DNA of 64,000 nucleotides from Caulobacter sp. (lineage in GTDB: Bacteria; Pseudomonadota; Alphaproteobacteria; Caulobacterales; Caulobacteraceae): contig JAUXTQ010000004.1 in NCBI GenBank assembly GCA_030678995.1, positions 1 through 64,000 of the forward strand, read 5' to 3'. The position numbers were made by a program, and so were the translations under genes. This document shows positions 41,768 to 50,074 of the stretch, one piece after another. The stretch's first letter is position 1, and each line of letters begins with the position of its first letter. Under the pieces are notes generated by a model. It worked only from the letters and a program-made list of their open reading frames with translations. It was not told where the DNA came from and made no database searches.

Positions 41768-42532
41768 ATGAGCCAGGCCAGACCCGCTGAAACGCTTCAG
41801 CACCGGATGCTCCAGATAGAGGGCGGCCTCCGTGCCGCATTGGAGGCGAGGGGCCATGAGGTCCACGCAGGGCTGGCCATCGTCGATGGCGAGCAAATCA
41901 AGTTCTGGACGTATGAGGCCAGCCGCCAGCGGCGAGTTCCAATCACGCCCAAGGATTTCGGATACCTATCAAGCGTCGAACAGTGGCGGCATGTTCTCGT
42001 GCCTTCCGGTCAGCCAACCTTGGTGGCGATGCCGATGCCACATGGACGGGAACGGCGCTGGACGGACAGGCCCGGCAAATCCCTCGAAGCTCAGCTGGAC
42101 CAGATCGTCATCCGGTTCGAGGTCATGGCGAAGGACATGATCGAAGGCCGGGCGAAGTCGGAGGAATACCATCGCTGGCTCAAGGTAAGGCAACGGAAGG
42201 CCGCCCGGCGCTGGCATAAGGAATTGGAGCGAGAGGCTCAGCCGGAGCGGCTGCGGACTTGGGTGGAGGAGTGGCACGAGGCCCAGCGCATGCGCGCCTT
42301 TCTCGATGCGCTGGAGGGGCGGCTTGCGGACCGCCCTGTGCCGCCGTCGCTGACGGCTTGGCTGGTTTGCGCGCGCGACTATGCTGCGGAGCTCGACCCT
42401 CTAACGGAGGAGGGGCTGGAGATGCTTCAGGATCATGCGGATGCCGTGGCTCCCGGACCCGAAGACGACGAGGAGCCGGACCCCTACGAAATGGACTGGC
42501 GGCATCTGGGGATGCTCGACGAGTTTATGTGA
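41768..42532 (+). CDS. Element-borne hypothetical protein near attR
   Basis: A 254-residue protein from the ATG at 41768 (MSQARPAETLQHRMLQIEGG). It has a beta-rich N-terminal half (LAIVDGEQIKFWTYEASRQRRVPIT), a long helical Glu/Arg/Trp-rich middle, and an acidic C-terminus (DDEEPDPYEMDW). No known domain. Starts further upstream lack a ribosome site. It is the last gene before the right arm sites. Confidence 0.7.
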   Translation: MSQARPAETLQHRMLQIEGGLRAALEARGHEVHAGLAIVDGEQIKFWTYEASRQRRVPITPKDFGYLSSVEQWRHVLVPSGQPTLVAMPMPHGRERRWTDRPGKSLEAQLDQIVIRFEVMAKDMIEGRAKSEEYHRWLKVRQRKAARRWHKELEREAQPERLRTWVEEWHEAQRMRAFLDALEGRLADRPVPPSLTAWLVCARDYAAELDPLTEEGLEMLQDHADAVAPGPEDDEEPDPYEMDWRHLGMLDEFM

Positions 42533-42724
42533 GCGATGCGCAGTGTTGCGCTATAGCCGCGTTTCGGCAGGCGCGGCAGAAATGAGCGGCTTCGGTTTGC
42601 CGATTTGAGCGTTTCACTGGAAACGCTCAGCCGTTCTGGCTAGTTGAGAGTCGATATGCGGGCATTGCGCCCTGGGCTTCTGACGCCGTGCGAGGTGGTT
42701 TCTTGCCTTCGGCGCAGGAAAAGT

Positions 42725-42743
42725 TAGCACAGGGATTAGCACA
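42725..42743 (+). promoter_or_regulatory. Right integrase arm-type sites (two TAGCACA repeats)
   Basis: TAGCACA at 42725-42731 and 42737-42743, same orientation and heptamer as the left pair at 8060-8077. They lie 60 bases from the attR core. Between them and attR is an AT-rich stretch suitable for bending. Confidence 0.65.
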
Positions 42744-42802
42744 TTAACTCACTAAATGTTAAAAATAGCCAGTTAAAACAACAAGATAGAAATTGTTAAT
42801 TA

Positions 42803-42862
42803 GGACTTAAAATCCGTTGGGCTTCACAGCTCGTGTGGGTTCGACTCCCACCGTCCCCACCA
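42803..42862 (+). pseudogene. attR core and 3' half of host tRNA-Leu(UAA)
   Basis: GGACTTAAAA (42803-42812) continues as TCCGTTGGGCTTCACAGC, a variable arm, the T-arm GGGTTCGACTCCC and CGTCCCC plus ACCA. It completes the 5' half at 7942-7980. With no promoter or 5' half next to it, it cannot be expressed as a tRNA here. Bases 42863-43124 beyond it are non-coding with nothing notable. Confidence 0.93.
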
Positions 42863-43124
42863 GGCGGCAGGTCGGCCGCGCCGGATTCGTGGCGGTCGGT
42901 CAGACTGCCTTGGACCAGCGCGGACGACGACCAGCACAAGGGCGGTGGTTTTCCTGAGAATGGGCGAGGCCATGCGGCGAATCCGGAAGACGGTGCGTCG
43001 AATCATGCCCGGGGTTGTCTACGAGAAACCCGATCTGAGGCGTTCGGACGCAGAGAAGCCGCCGCGGCGAACCGCGACGGCTTCCTGTGGAACCCCGGGG
43101 AGGCGGGGTATTCCGGGCAGGTGG

Positions 43125-43814
43125 CTAGGGCAGGACGGCCTTGAGGCTGACCGCCACGCGTTCGTCGCAGATCGAGCCGCAGCCGGCATCGCTGTCGTGG
43201 AAGCGCAGGTCGGCCGAGACCTTCTCGGTGAAGGCGTAGCCGATGCCGATGTTGTAGGTCGTGTAGTCGAACGACGTGCCGCCGAAGTCGACTTCCTGGT
43301 TGCCGATGGCGGCGCTGATCGTCCACTTGTCGGCGGGCGAAATGGCGGCGTTGGCTTCCAGGTACAAGCTCTCGTCGCTGCCCACGCCGGTGTAGTCGGG
43401 CGAGTAGTAGGCGGCGGCGCCGAGGGTGAACGGACCGGCCGGAACCGAGGCGGCGGCCTTGATTTCCCACTGCGCCCAGTCGGCGCCGGAGGGCTCGTTG
43501 ATGTAGCCGTAGTAGATCGCCCCGAAGTCGAGGGTGACCGCGCCGAGGGTCGGCTTGAACCCGGCGTACAGGTCGAACTCGGCATCAGTGCCGTCGCCGA
43601 AGTCGACGTTCGAGACCCAGGCGCCCGCGTAGAAGATGTCCTGGGTCAGGTCGACCCCGCCGAACACCTGGACGTTTTCGTCGGTCTGGCTGATGCCGCG
43701 GAAGACGTAGTCCGACGCGACGCCCACGTTGAACGACACAGTCTGCGCCGAAGCAGCGCCGGCCATGGCGAACGACGCCGTGGCGGCGCAGAGAGCAAGT
43801 TTAAGAGCTTTCAT
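43125..43814 (-). CDS. TorF family putative porin
   Basis: A 229-residue outer-membrane protein. Signal peptide cleaved near residue 23 (GAASAQ), then VSFNVGVASDYVFRGISQTDE, the TorF signature, followed by amphipathic beta strands (YAGAWVSNVDFGDGTDAEFDLYAGFKP) and a terminal barrel strand. Two cysteines near the end (CGSICDE) could form a disulfide in a loop. It is a core gene and the first intact one after the element. Confidence 0.88.
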   Translation of the reverse strand: MKALKLALCAATASFAMAGAASAQTVSFNVGVASDYVFRGISQTDENVQVFGGVDLTQDIFYAGAWVSNVDFGDGTDAEFDLYAGFKPTLGAVTLDFGAIYYGYINEPSGADWAQWEIKAAASVPAGPFTLGAAAYYSPDYTGVGSDESLYLEANAAISPADKWTISAAIGNQEVDFGGTSFDYTTYNIGIGYAFTEKVSADLRFHDSDAGCGSICDERVAVSLKAVLP

Positions 43815-44068
43815 CGCTATCCCCTTGTTGTTGGCGCCGGCCCCCGCGCTTTTGGCGTGAGACCCGCGTCGCCCCGCCGCACGGCGTCGAGCGACTCCGA
43901 CAGTGGTCGAAGCCTTGCCTGAGCCCTAACGGCGCCGGGCCGGTCGGGCCCAACAGGCGTTTGGCTGTCGCCAAATTGTGCGCTGCAAAATGCAATCGCC
44001 TGAATTTTAGGCGCCAAAGGGCCCCGCGGAGCCGGTTTTTCACCGCAGCGCGAAATAGCGGGCCGGGC

Positions 44069-44878
44069 CTAACGCATCGACAGGGAGGCAAATCCCAGGT
44101 GCGTCCCGGCATCGGCCAGCAGGGTCTCGCCGGTGACATGCCGCGATGCGGGCGAGGCCAGGAAGACCGCCGCCCCGGCGATGTCCTCGGCGGTGGAGGC
44201 GGCTCGCAGGGGCGTGGAGTTGATGACCCCCTGGCGCATCCGCTCGATCCGGTCGTCCGGCATGGCCTTGCCGAACCAGGGCGTGTCGATGAAGCCGGGG
44301 CAGATGGCATTGACACGAATGTTCGGCGCCAACCCCCGCGCCAGGGACAGGGTCATGGTCGTCAGCGCGCCCTTCGACGCGGCGTAGGGCACCGACGAGC
44401 CGATGCCGGTCACCCCGGCGATCGAGGCTGTGTTGACCACCGCGCCGGGCTGCGGCGCCGCTTCCAGCAGGGCGCGGGCGGCGCGGATCATCTGGAAGGC
44501 CCCGACGACGTTGACCTTGTAGAGCCGCAGGAAGTCGTCGGCGTCGACGGCGTCCAGGTCGCCGTGGTTGGGCGCGAACTTGGTCACGCCCGCGTTGTTG
44601 AACAGGGCGTCGATGCGGCCGAATGGCTCGGCGGCCGCCGCGATCCTGCGGCAGTCGGCGTCCTCGCCCACATCGCCCTGGACGACGACGGCCTTTGTCC
44701 CCTGCGCCTCGCACAGGCGGGCGGTCTCCTCGGCCTCGGCCTTGCTGGAGGCGTAGTTGATGATCACCACGGCGGCCCCGCGCGAGGCGGTCTCCACGGC
44801 AATGGCCCGGCCCAGGCCGGACGAACCGCCGGTCACCAGCACCACGAAACCCTCGAAATCCTTGCCGGCCATGCGCAT
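44069..44878 (-). CDS. SDR family oxidoreductase
   Basis: A 269-residue protein. Cofactor motif TGGSSGLGRAIA, NNAGV, catalytic Ser in TASIAG and Tyr-x3-Lys in YAASKGAL. A following PGFIDTPWFGKAM and the C-terminal VTGETLLADAGTHL are typical of classical SDRs. Substrate cannot be read from sequence. The start could be residue 1 or 3. The 254 bases before it (43815-44068) are non-coding. Confidence 0.9.
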   Translation of the reverse strand: MRMAGKDFEGFVVLVTGGSSGLGRAIAVETASRGAAVVIINYASSKAEAEETARLCEAQGTKAVVVQGDVGEDADCRRIAAAAEPFGRIDALFNNAGVTKFAPNHGDLDAVDADDFLRLYKVNVVGAFQMIRAARALLEAAPQPGAVVNTASIAGVTGIGSSVPYAASKGALTTMTLSLARGLAPNIRVNAICPGFIDTPWFGKAMPDDRIERMRQGVINSTPLRAASTAEDIAGAAVFLASPASRHVTGETLLADAGTHLGFASLSMR

Positions 44879-44959
44879 CTCCCCTGATCCACCTTCGGGT
44901 CTGATAGCGCGGTGGCGCAGCCTTGTCCCCTTCCGAACGGGGGTCTAAAGCCGCTGGCC

Positions 44960-45415
44960 ATGAGCGAACCGCACCTCACCCAGTTGGGCCGGGCCGTCGA
45001 CGCCCCCGCGCGTCCCGAGGACGCCGTGCTCGAGCGCGTGCCCAATCCGCAGAGCGACACGCTCTACCTGGCCCGCTTCGTCGCGCCGGAGTTCACCTCG
45101 CTGTGCCCGGTCACCGGCCAGCCGGACTTCGCCCACCTGGTGATCGACTACGCGCCGGGCGACTGGCTGATCGAGTCCAAGTCGCTGAAGCTCTATCTCG
45201 GCGCCTTCCGCAACCACGGCGCCTTTCACGAGGACTGCACCGTCGCCGTCGGTCGCAAGATCGTGGAAGTCGCCGAGCCGAAATGGCTGCGCATCGGCGG
45301 CTACTGGTATCCGCGCGGCGGCATCCCGATCGACGTCTTCTGGCAGAGCGGCCCTGCCCCCGAGGGCCTGTGGATCCCCGACCAGGGCGTGGCGTCCTAT
45401 CGGGGGCGGGGTTAA
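44960..45415 (+). CDS. queF: NADPH-dependent 7-cyano-7-deazaguanine reductase (preQ1 synthase)
   Basis: A 151-residue enzyme of queuosine synthesis, from the ATG at 44960. The catalytic Cys is in [13 protein letters not shown], and the QueF motif is [22 protein letters not shown]. The short single-domain (YkvM-like) form fits this length. The upstream start at 44912 would add unrelated residues. The leader has a CCCC/GGGG hairpin, but no clear preQ1 riboswitch. Confidence 0.95.
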   Translation: MSEPHLTQLGRAVDAPARPEDAVLERVPNPQSDTLYLARFVAPEFTSLCPVTGQPDFAHLVIDYAPGDWLIESKSLKLYLGAFRNHGAFHEDCTVAVGRKIVEVAEPKWLRIGGYWYPRGGIPIDVFWQSGPAPEGLWIPDQGVASYRGRG

Positions 45416-46116
45416 GGCGTCATCCCGGTTATGCTGTACTGGAATTTAAAGGCCTGGCCTTCGGGCGAACCACCGTCGGTCGTCCTGACCCGGGCGTCCG
45501 CCATCGCCTCGGCCACCGCCTTGCTGTAACCTTTGGGCGTGCCGTTATCGCCGGTGGGTTCGCATTGCAGGTGTCCGTCGGCGCCGGGCGTGCAGGCCAG
45601 GTCGACGATGAACCACTCGCCCCGTTTGGGCAGCGCGCCGGGCCAGTGATCGCCGAGCGCGGGGAATGTGCGCCAGACCAGGCTGGTTCCCTCCAATCCC
45701 TTTCGGTTCAGTTTGGGCAGGGCCGACGGCGGCCAGTAGCCGAAGCGCAGGGTCACGCTGAACCGGCGCCCTTCCAGAGCCGCCCCGTCCGTCGCCGTGA
45801 CCGTGCTGGTTTTCATGACGTGGAGCGCGGCCTCGCCGAACATCATGTCGGCGGGAGCTTCGAAAGGGATGACGCAGCTGACGTGGCCGTCAGCCAAGGT
45901 CGTGCAGTCCAGCATGGCCATGCCGCGGGTGATCTTCTGGGCCCGGGCGCGCATGGGAAAGAAGCGGGCCATGCGGTCCCCGCGCGGCGCGGCGTCCCAG
46001 TCGAGGCCGACCTTGTCCAGGCTGGGGAAGTTGGTGTCCGGCTCCGCGGCCGGCTGTGCGGCGACGGCCAGCGGCGCCATGGCCACGAAGACCGCCAGTC
46101 CCAATCCAGCACGCAT
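45412..46116 (-). CDS. Secreted protein, possibly TonB C-terminal-like
   Basis: A 234-residue protein with a signal peptide (cleavage near AVAAQ, residue 20). The mature part contains two similar units, each with cysteines ([36 protein letters not shown]) and ending in a motif such as [13 protein letters not shown]. The C-DG--C pattern followed by helix and strand recalls TonB C-terminal-like repeats; I am not certain. Tail overlaps queF by 4 bases. Confidence 0.7.
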   Translation of the reverse strand: MRAGLGLAVFVAMAPLAVAAQPAAEPDTNFPSLDKVGLDWDAAPRGDRMARFFPMRARAQKITRGMAMLDCTTLADGHVSCVIPFEAPADMMFGEAALHVMKTSTVTATDGAALEGRRFSVTLRFGYWPPSALPKLNRKGLEGTSLVWRTFPALGDHWPGALPKRGEWFIVDLACTPGADGHLQCEPTGDNGTPKGYSKAVAEAMADARVRTTDGGSPEGQAFKFQYSITGMTP

Positions 46117-46210
46117 GATCGACGCCCTCCCCGAGCGGGTTATTTTGCTCAGGGTGGACCATAGGTTGTCAACGCCAACACGCCCGGCCGGAGCTGCGGG
46201 TCATGGGCTG

Positions 46211-46894
46211 TTAGTCCACGCTTTCCGGGGAGACGAGCGGCCCGAGACCGAAGAATTCGTGGATCGCCGGATCAAGGCCGTTGTCCCGGGACGGGTCGGC
46301 GGGAAAGACCAGCACTGGCGCTGGAAAGCGCGACAGCATCTCCCGGCAAAGGTCCTGGTAGGCCGACCAGAAACGGATCAGGCCGTCGATCCCCTGCCAG
46401 GCATTCGCCCGCGCGACCGGCGTGCCCTCAACATAGCGAACCAGCTTGTCGGTCCACTCGGCCCCTCGCAGCGGGATCAGGAAGTCGAGGTAGTGGCGCT
46501 CTGGGTCATCGATATCGAGAAAGACAAGCCGGGGAGCCATCGGTTCGACCAACACCGACCATCGGTCAAAATAGTCGGCAATCTCCTCGACCTCACGCCG
46601 GTTCGCGAACATGAACCTGATCGTGCTCTGCATGGCCGCGCCATCGAGGATCAGCACACCGTCCTCGCGGGTCAGGAAGGCGCGGAACACTTCAAGGCAC
46701 CGGTTCGGGAAATCCGGCTCGGCCGCAGCTCCCCGCAGCGCCGCCGGGACCACCGGATGATCGCGCAACTCCTCGAGCCACCATCGGGCGGCCTGTCGTC
46801 GGGAGGCGCAGTCGTCGTTCAGCCGTTCCGCGGTGATGCTCTTGCCTGAACCCGGAATACCCTCGACCGACCACAGCTGTCGCTTCGGCGCCAT
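46211..46894 (-). CDS. P-loop ATPase/kinase-like protein
   Basis: A 227-residue protein with a P-loop at the N-terminus (VEGIPGSGKSITAERL) and later LVFLDIDDPERHY. It is similar to small AAA/zeta-toxin-like kinases but lacks clear substrate motifs. Followed by a nitroreductase on the same strand, 9 bases away. Function unknown. Confidence 0.75.
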   Translation of the reverse strand: MAPKRQLWSVEGIPGSGKSITAERLNDDCASRRQAARWWLEELRDHPVVPAALRGAAAEPDFPNRCLEVFRAFLTREDGVLILDGAAMQSTIRFMFANRREVEEIADYFDRWSVLVEPMAPRLVFLDIDDPERHYLDFLIPLRGAEWTDKLVRYVEGTPVARANAWQGIDGLIRFWSAYQDLCREMLSRFPAPVLVFPADPSRDNGLDPAIHEFFGLGPLVSPESVD

Positions 46895-46903
46895 GGCGTT
46901 GGG

Positions 46904-47518
46904 TCAGGCGCCCCAGAAGCTGGTCAACGCCGCCGCGTCCGGCCGCACCCGTTCCTGTGGCGGCTCGGCCGTCGTGCCGATGAGCACGAACCCGGCCACC
47001 CGCTCGCCCGTCGCCAGCCCCAGCGCCGCCCGCGCCTCCGCGTCATAGGCGTACCAGTCGGTGATCCAGTTGGCGCCGTAGCCCATGGCCGTGGCCGCAT
47101 AGGTCAGGGTGGTGCAGACCGCCCCGGCGGACATCAGCTGCTCCCACTCGGGGATCTCGCCTTCCACGGTCCGCGAGATCACCGTCACGCCCACCGGCGG
47201 AGCCTTCAGCTTGCCCAGCTTGGCGATCAGTTTGACCGCGTCGGGCCGGCCGGCGGCCAGGCGTTCCAGCCGCGCGGCGAAGGCGGCCTTGGCGTCGCCG
47301 CCAAGGACGATGAAGCGCCAGGGCGCCAGCTTGCCGTGATCGGGAACCCGCGCCGCCAGGGCCAGGAGATCGTTCAGTTCCGCGGCGGAGGGCCCGGGCG
47401 CGCGCAGCGACAGGGCGGAGGCCGAGCGGCGGCGGGCCAGGAAGGCCAGCACCTCGGGCGCCGCCACGATGGGCAGCGGAACGCCGAACGCGGGGGCGGC
47501 GGGGATGTTGTGGCTCAT
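46904..47518 (-). CDS. Nitroreductase family protein
   Basis: A 204-residue protein starting at the ATG at 47518. RRSASALSLRAPGPSAAEL, ARVPDHGKLAPWRFIVL and GYGANWITDWYAYD identify the YdjA-type FMN nitroreductases. The GKLAPWRF segment binds FMN. It reduces quinones or nitro compounds with NAD(P)H. The upstream frame to 47827 is not part of the gene. Confidence 0.9.
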   Translation of the reverse strand: MSHNIPAAPAFGVPLPIVAAPEVLAFLARRRSASALSLRAPGPSAAELNDLLALAARVPDHGKLAPWRFIVLGGDAKAAFAARLERLAAGRPDAVKLIAKLGKLKAPPVGVTVISRTVEGEIPEWEQLMSAGAVCTTLTYAATAMGYGANWITDWYAYDAEARAALGLATGERVAGFVLIGTTAEPPQERVRPDAAALTSFWGA

Positions 47519-47526
47519 GCCCTTAT

Positions 47527-48117
47527 CTAGACGGGGCTGGGCTCTTCCGCATCCTCGAACATCGGCCGCAGCAGGATGCGGGTGTCGGGCCTGATTAGCT
47601 TGTAGATGGAGTCGAACTCCGGCGCGGCCTCGCCGTCGAGGGTCACGCTGGCCTTCAGCTCGCCCGTGGCTTCGTCGCGGACGTAGGCCTCGCAGGCCTT
47701 CTTGCCTTCGAGGTTGGCCATGGACTCGGCGAGGATGGCCAGGATCGGCGCGGACTGCTCGACCGGCGCGGGTTCCTCGTCCACCAGAACGACGATCTCC
47801 AGGGCGTCGAAGTTGAATACCGAGCAAAGAGCGCCGCCCTCAACGTTGATCGTTTCGCGCACGACCATCTGCAGATCCGGGTCGGCGGACATGCGGTAGC
47901 GGCTGACCTGGCGGACCTTGTCGCCCGGCAGCACATCGATGAAGGCCACATCCTCGCAGCTCTGGTCCTTGTCGCGCCAGCCCGAACACCAGACCTGGTC
48001 GGTCTTGAGCATGGCCAGCAGGGCGTCGCGGGTCAGCGGCCTGTCGGCGGCATGGGCGGGTAGGGCGGCCGGCAGGGAGACGGCGGCGGCGACGGCGAGG
48101 GAGGTCCAGAGGCGCAT
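47527..48117 (-). CDS. Secreted protein, unknown
   Basis: A 196-residue protein with a signal peptide (cleavage near AHAAD, residue 24). It has several cysteines (QVWCSGWRDKDQSCEDVAF, ALCSVFN, KKACEAYVR) and a C-terminal YKLIRPDTRILLRPMFED. It is probably periplasmic. No family is recognised. It lies just upstream of nitroreductase on the same strand. Confidence 0.7.
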   Translation of the reverse strand: MRLWTSLAVAAAVSLPAALPAHAADRPLTRDALLAMLKTDQVWCSGWRDKDQSCEDVAFIDVLPGDKVRQVSRYRMSADPDLQMVVRETINVEGGALCSVFNFDALEIVVLVDEEPAPVEQSAPILAILAESMANLEGKKACEAYVRDEATGELKASVTLDGEAAPEFDSIYKLIRPDTRILLRPMFEDAEEPSPV

Positions 48118-48265
48118 GGGCCCACGCTAGGACCTGAAATGATGATGGGCAACAGGTCCCTTGGCGAACGGCGATATCCACCCCATATGCCGCCAGAGGG
48201 CTGTCCCGGCGGCGAAATAGCAGGGTTTGTGCTATAGGTCGGCGGGAGATTGAGGGAGGGCTTTC

Positions 48266-49096
48266 ATGCCCAGGCATTTTGAAGTCGTCGAGCCGTCGGT
48301 CGCGCCGCCCGTCTGGGCTGCGCTGCGCAATGAGGCCGAGCGCGCTGTGCGCGATGAGCCCACCCTGGGCAGCCTGCTCAATGCGGTGATCCTGTCGCAC
48401 GGCTCGATGGCCGAGGCCCTGAGCTACCAGTTCGCCCGCAAGATCGGCGACCAGGAGCTGCGCGCCATGAGCGCCCGGGAAATCGCCGACGAGGCCTATG
48501 AGGCCGATCCGTCTCTGGTCGCCGCCGCCGAGGCCGACCTGAAGGCGGTGTTCGAGCGGGACCCTGCCTGCAAGGGTTATGTCCAGCCCTTCCTGTTCTT
48601 CAAGGGCTTCCAGGCGCTGCAGACGCACCGCGTGGCCCACTGGCTGTGGACCCACAGCCGCGAGACCCTGGCCTTCTACCTGCAAAGCAAGTCCAGCGAG
48701 GTTTTCCAGGTCGACATCCATCCGGCGGCGAAGGTCGGCCGGGGCATCTTCCTCGACCACGGCACCGGGATCGTTATCGGCGAGACCGCGACGGTGGGCG
48801 ACGACGTCTCGATGCTGCACGGGGTCACCCTGGGCGGCACGGGCTCTGACCGCGGCGACCGCCACCCCAAGATCGGCAAGGGCGTCCTGCTGGGCGCGGG
48901 GGCCAAGGTGCTGGGCAATATCCATGTGGGCGACTACGCCAAGGTCGCCTCCGGCTCGGTGGTGCTCAAGGACGTCCCGTCCGGCTGCACGGCGGCCGGC
49001 GTGCCCGCGCGCCTGGTCAACTGCCCGACCTGCGAGGAGCCGGCCCGGACCATGGACCACACCCTCGCCGAAGAGATGTTCGGCGACAGCATCTGA
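48266..49096 (+). CDS. cysE: Serine O-acetyltransferase
   Basis: A 276-residue enzyme making O-acetylserine for cysteine synthesis. The N-terminal SATase domain (VWAALRNEAERAVRDEP) is followed by the left-handed beta helix of hexapeptide repeats, with the catalytic region VDIHPAAKVGRGIFLDHGTGIVIGETA and GVTLGGTGSDRGDRHPKIG. The C-terminal tail ends in DSI, with the terminal Ile expected for docking with cysteine synthase. Confidence 0.95.
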   Translation: MPRHFEVVEPSVAPPVWAALRNEAERAVRDEPTLGSLLNAVILSHGSMAEALSYQFARKIGDQELRAMSAREIADEAYEADPSLVAAAEADLKAVFERDPACKGYVQPFLFFKGFQALQTHRVAHWLWTHSRETLAFYLQSKSSEVFQVDIHPAAKVGRGIFLDHGTGIVIGETATVGDDVSMLHGVTLGGTGSDRGDRHPKIGKGVLLGAGAKVLGNIHVGDYAKVASGSVVLKDVPSGCTAAGVPARLVNCPTCEEPARTMDHTLAEEMFGDSI

Positions 49097-49209
49097 CGGA
49101 CCAGCGGCCCGAACGGTGATAAATCCGCCGGGCCGGGCGCAAATCCCGTTTCACCTTTCGGGCGCGGGGCTTTAGGTTCCGCGGCCAATCCCCATGCCGG
49201 AGCCACCCC

Positions 49210-49413
49210 GTGGACGACAATCATATCAAACAGGTCGAAGCCCACCTGAAGCGCACCTTCGGCAACCCGCATTTCTCGGTGAAGGCCCGCAAGCAGAAGG
49301 ACTCCGCCGAGGTCGAACTGAAGGGCGAATTCATCGGCGTCATCTATGAGGACGAGGACGAGGCCGGCTCGTTCATGTTCGAGATGGCCATCCTCGCCGA
49401 AGACCTGGAATAG
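49210..49413 (+). CDS. DUF3126 family protein
   Basis: A 67-residue protein starting at GTG 49210. KQVEAHLKRTFGNPHFSVKARKQKDSAEV and the end FEMAILAEDLE identify DUF3126, a small alphaproteobacterial family with unknown function. It lies just downstream of cysE, which is its conserved neighbour in related genomes. Confidence 0.9.
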   Translation: MDDNHIKQVEAHLKRTFGNPHFSVKARKQKDSAEVELKGEFIGVIYEDEDEAGSFMFEMAILAEDLE

Positions 49414-49421
49414 CTTTCGTC

Positions 49422-50039
49422 ATGGCCGGATCCGACCCGGTCTCCGGCCGCCCACACACCTGTCCGAGCCTCTACGCCCGCCTGCTCGGCGGAGCCTGGC
49501 CGGACCTGCCCGAGCCGCTCCGCCGTATGCATGCGCTTGAGGACGCCCTGTCCGCGGCCGGCCGGGCGAAGGTGGAGCGCGGCGCGGGCGCCCTGGCCAA
49601 TGTCGTCGCCGCGCTCGTGGGCTTTCCGCCCGCGTCCGACGACGTGGCGGTGCGGGTCGATTTCGAACGGCGGGGCGACCTGGAGATCTGGCGCCGGCGG
49701 TTCGGCGACCAGACCTTCCACAGCCGCCAGCAAATCGGACGCGAGCAGCGGCTCGTGGAAAGCTTCGGCCCGGCGGCCTTCGCCATGACCCTGACCTGGG
49801 ACGGCAGGCGGCTGAACCTGCGGCTGCGGCAGTGGCGCTTCCTCGGCATCCCGATGCCCGACTGGAGCGCGCCGGTCAGCACGGCCTACGAGGAGGTCAT
49901 CGACGGCCGCTTCAGCTTCTTCGTCGAGATCAGCCATCCCTGGACCGGCCTGATCGTCCGCTATAGCGGCTGGCTGGAGCCGATCATCGTCCCGGCGCGC
50001 AACCTCGATCCCCCGCGGCCGACCGGCCGGAGGCGGTAG
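49422..50039 (+). CDS. DUF4166 domain-containing protein
   Basis: A 205-residue protein with SLYARLLGGAWPDLPEPLRRMH, a middle FERRGDLEIWRRRFGDQTFHS, and a conserved FFVEISHPWTGLIVRYSGWLEP. This is DUF4166, often seen fused to short-chain reductases. Here it stands alone. It begins 8 bases after DUF3126, probably the same operon. Confidence 0.88.
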   Translation: MAGSDPVSGRPHTCPSLYARLLGGAWPDLPEPLRRMHALEDALSAAGRAKVERGAGALANVVAALVGFPPASDDVAVRVDFERRGDLEIWRRRFGDQTFHSRQQIGREQRLVESFGPAAFAMTLTWDGRRLNLRLRQWRFLGIPMPDWSAPVSTAYEEVIDGRFSFFVEISHPWTGLIVRYSGWLEPIIVPARNLDPPRPTGRRR

Positions 50040-50074
50040 CGTCGGGCGAGCGCCGCCCGCCCGACGCCCCGATA

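Larger units (their letters stand above)
7971..42812. mobile_element. Integrative mobilizable element, about 34.8 kb, in tRNA-Leu(UAA)
   Basis: It is bounded by direct copies of GGACTTAAAA (attL 7971-7980, attR 42803-42812) inside the two halves of one tRNA-Leu gene. It carries an integrase next to attL, a coupling protein, a MobA/MobL relaxase and typical DUF736/DUF3768 genes, but no mating-pair-formation genes, so transfer probably needs a helper system. The cargo includes Gabija, TIR/caspase, Mrr and sce7726/RES genes and an Hxs peptide-modification system. Both ends also carry paired TAGCACA sites. Confidence 0.93.

Noticed and set aside
7942-42862. Assembly error explaining the split tRNA
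   Set aside because: Integrase position, direct core repeats and paired arm sites at both ends all agree with real site-specific integration.
43961-44887. 308-codon plus-strand frame
   Set aside because: Exact antisense shadow of the SDR gene, with His/Gly/Arg-rich composition typical of GC-rich reverse frames.
44900-44959. preQ1 riboswitch upstream of queF
   Set aside because: A CCCC/GGGG hairpin exists, but the A-rich 3' tail and loop sequences of known preQ1 aptamers are missing.
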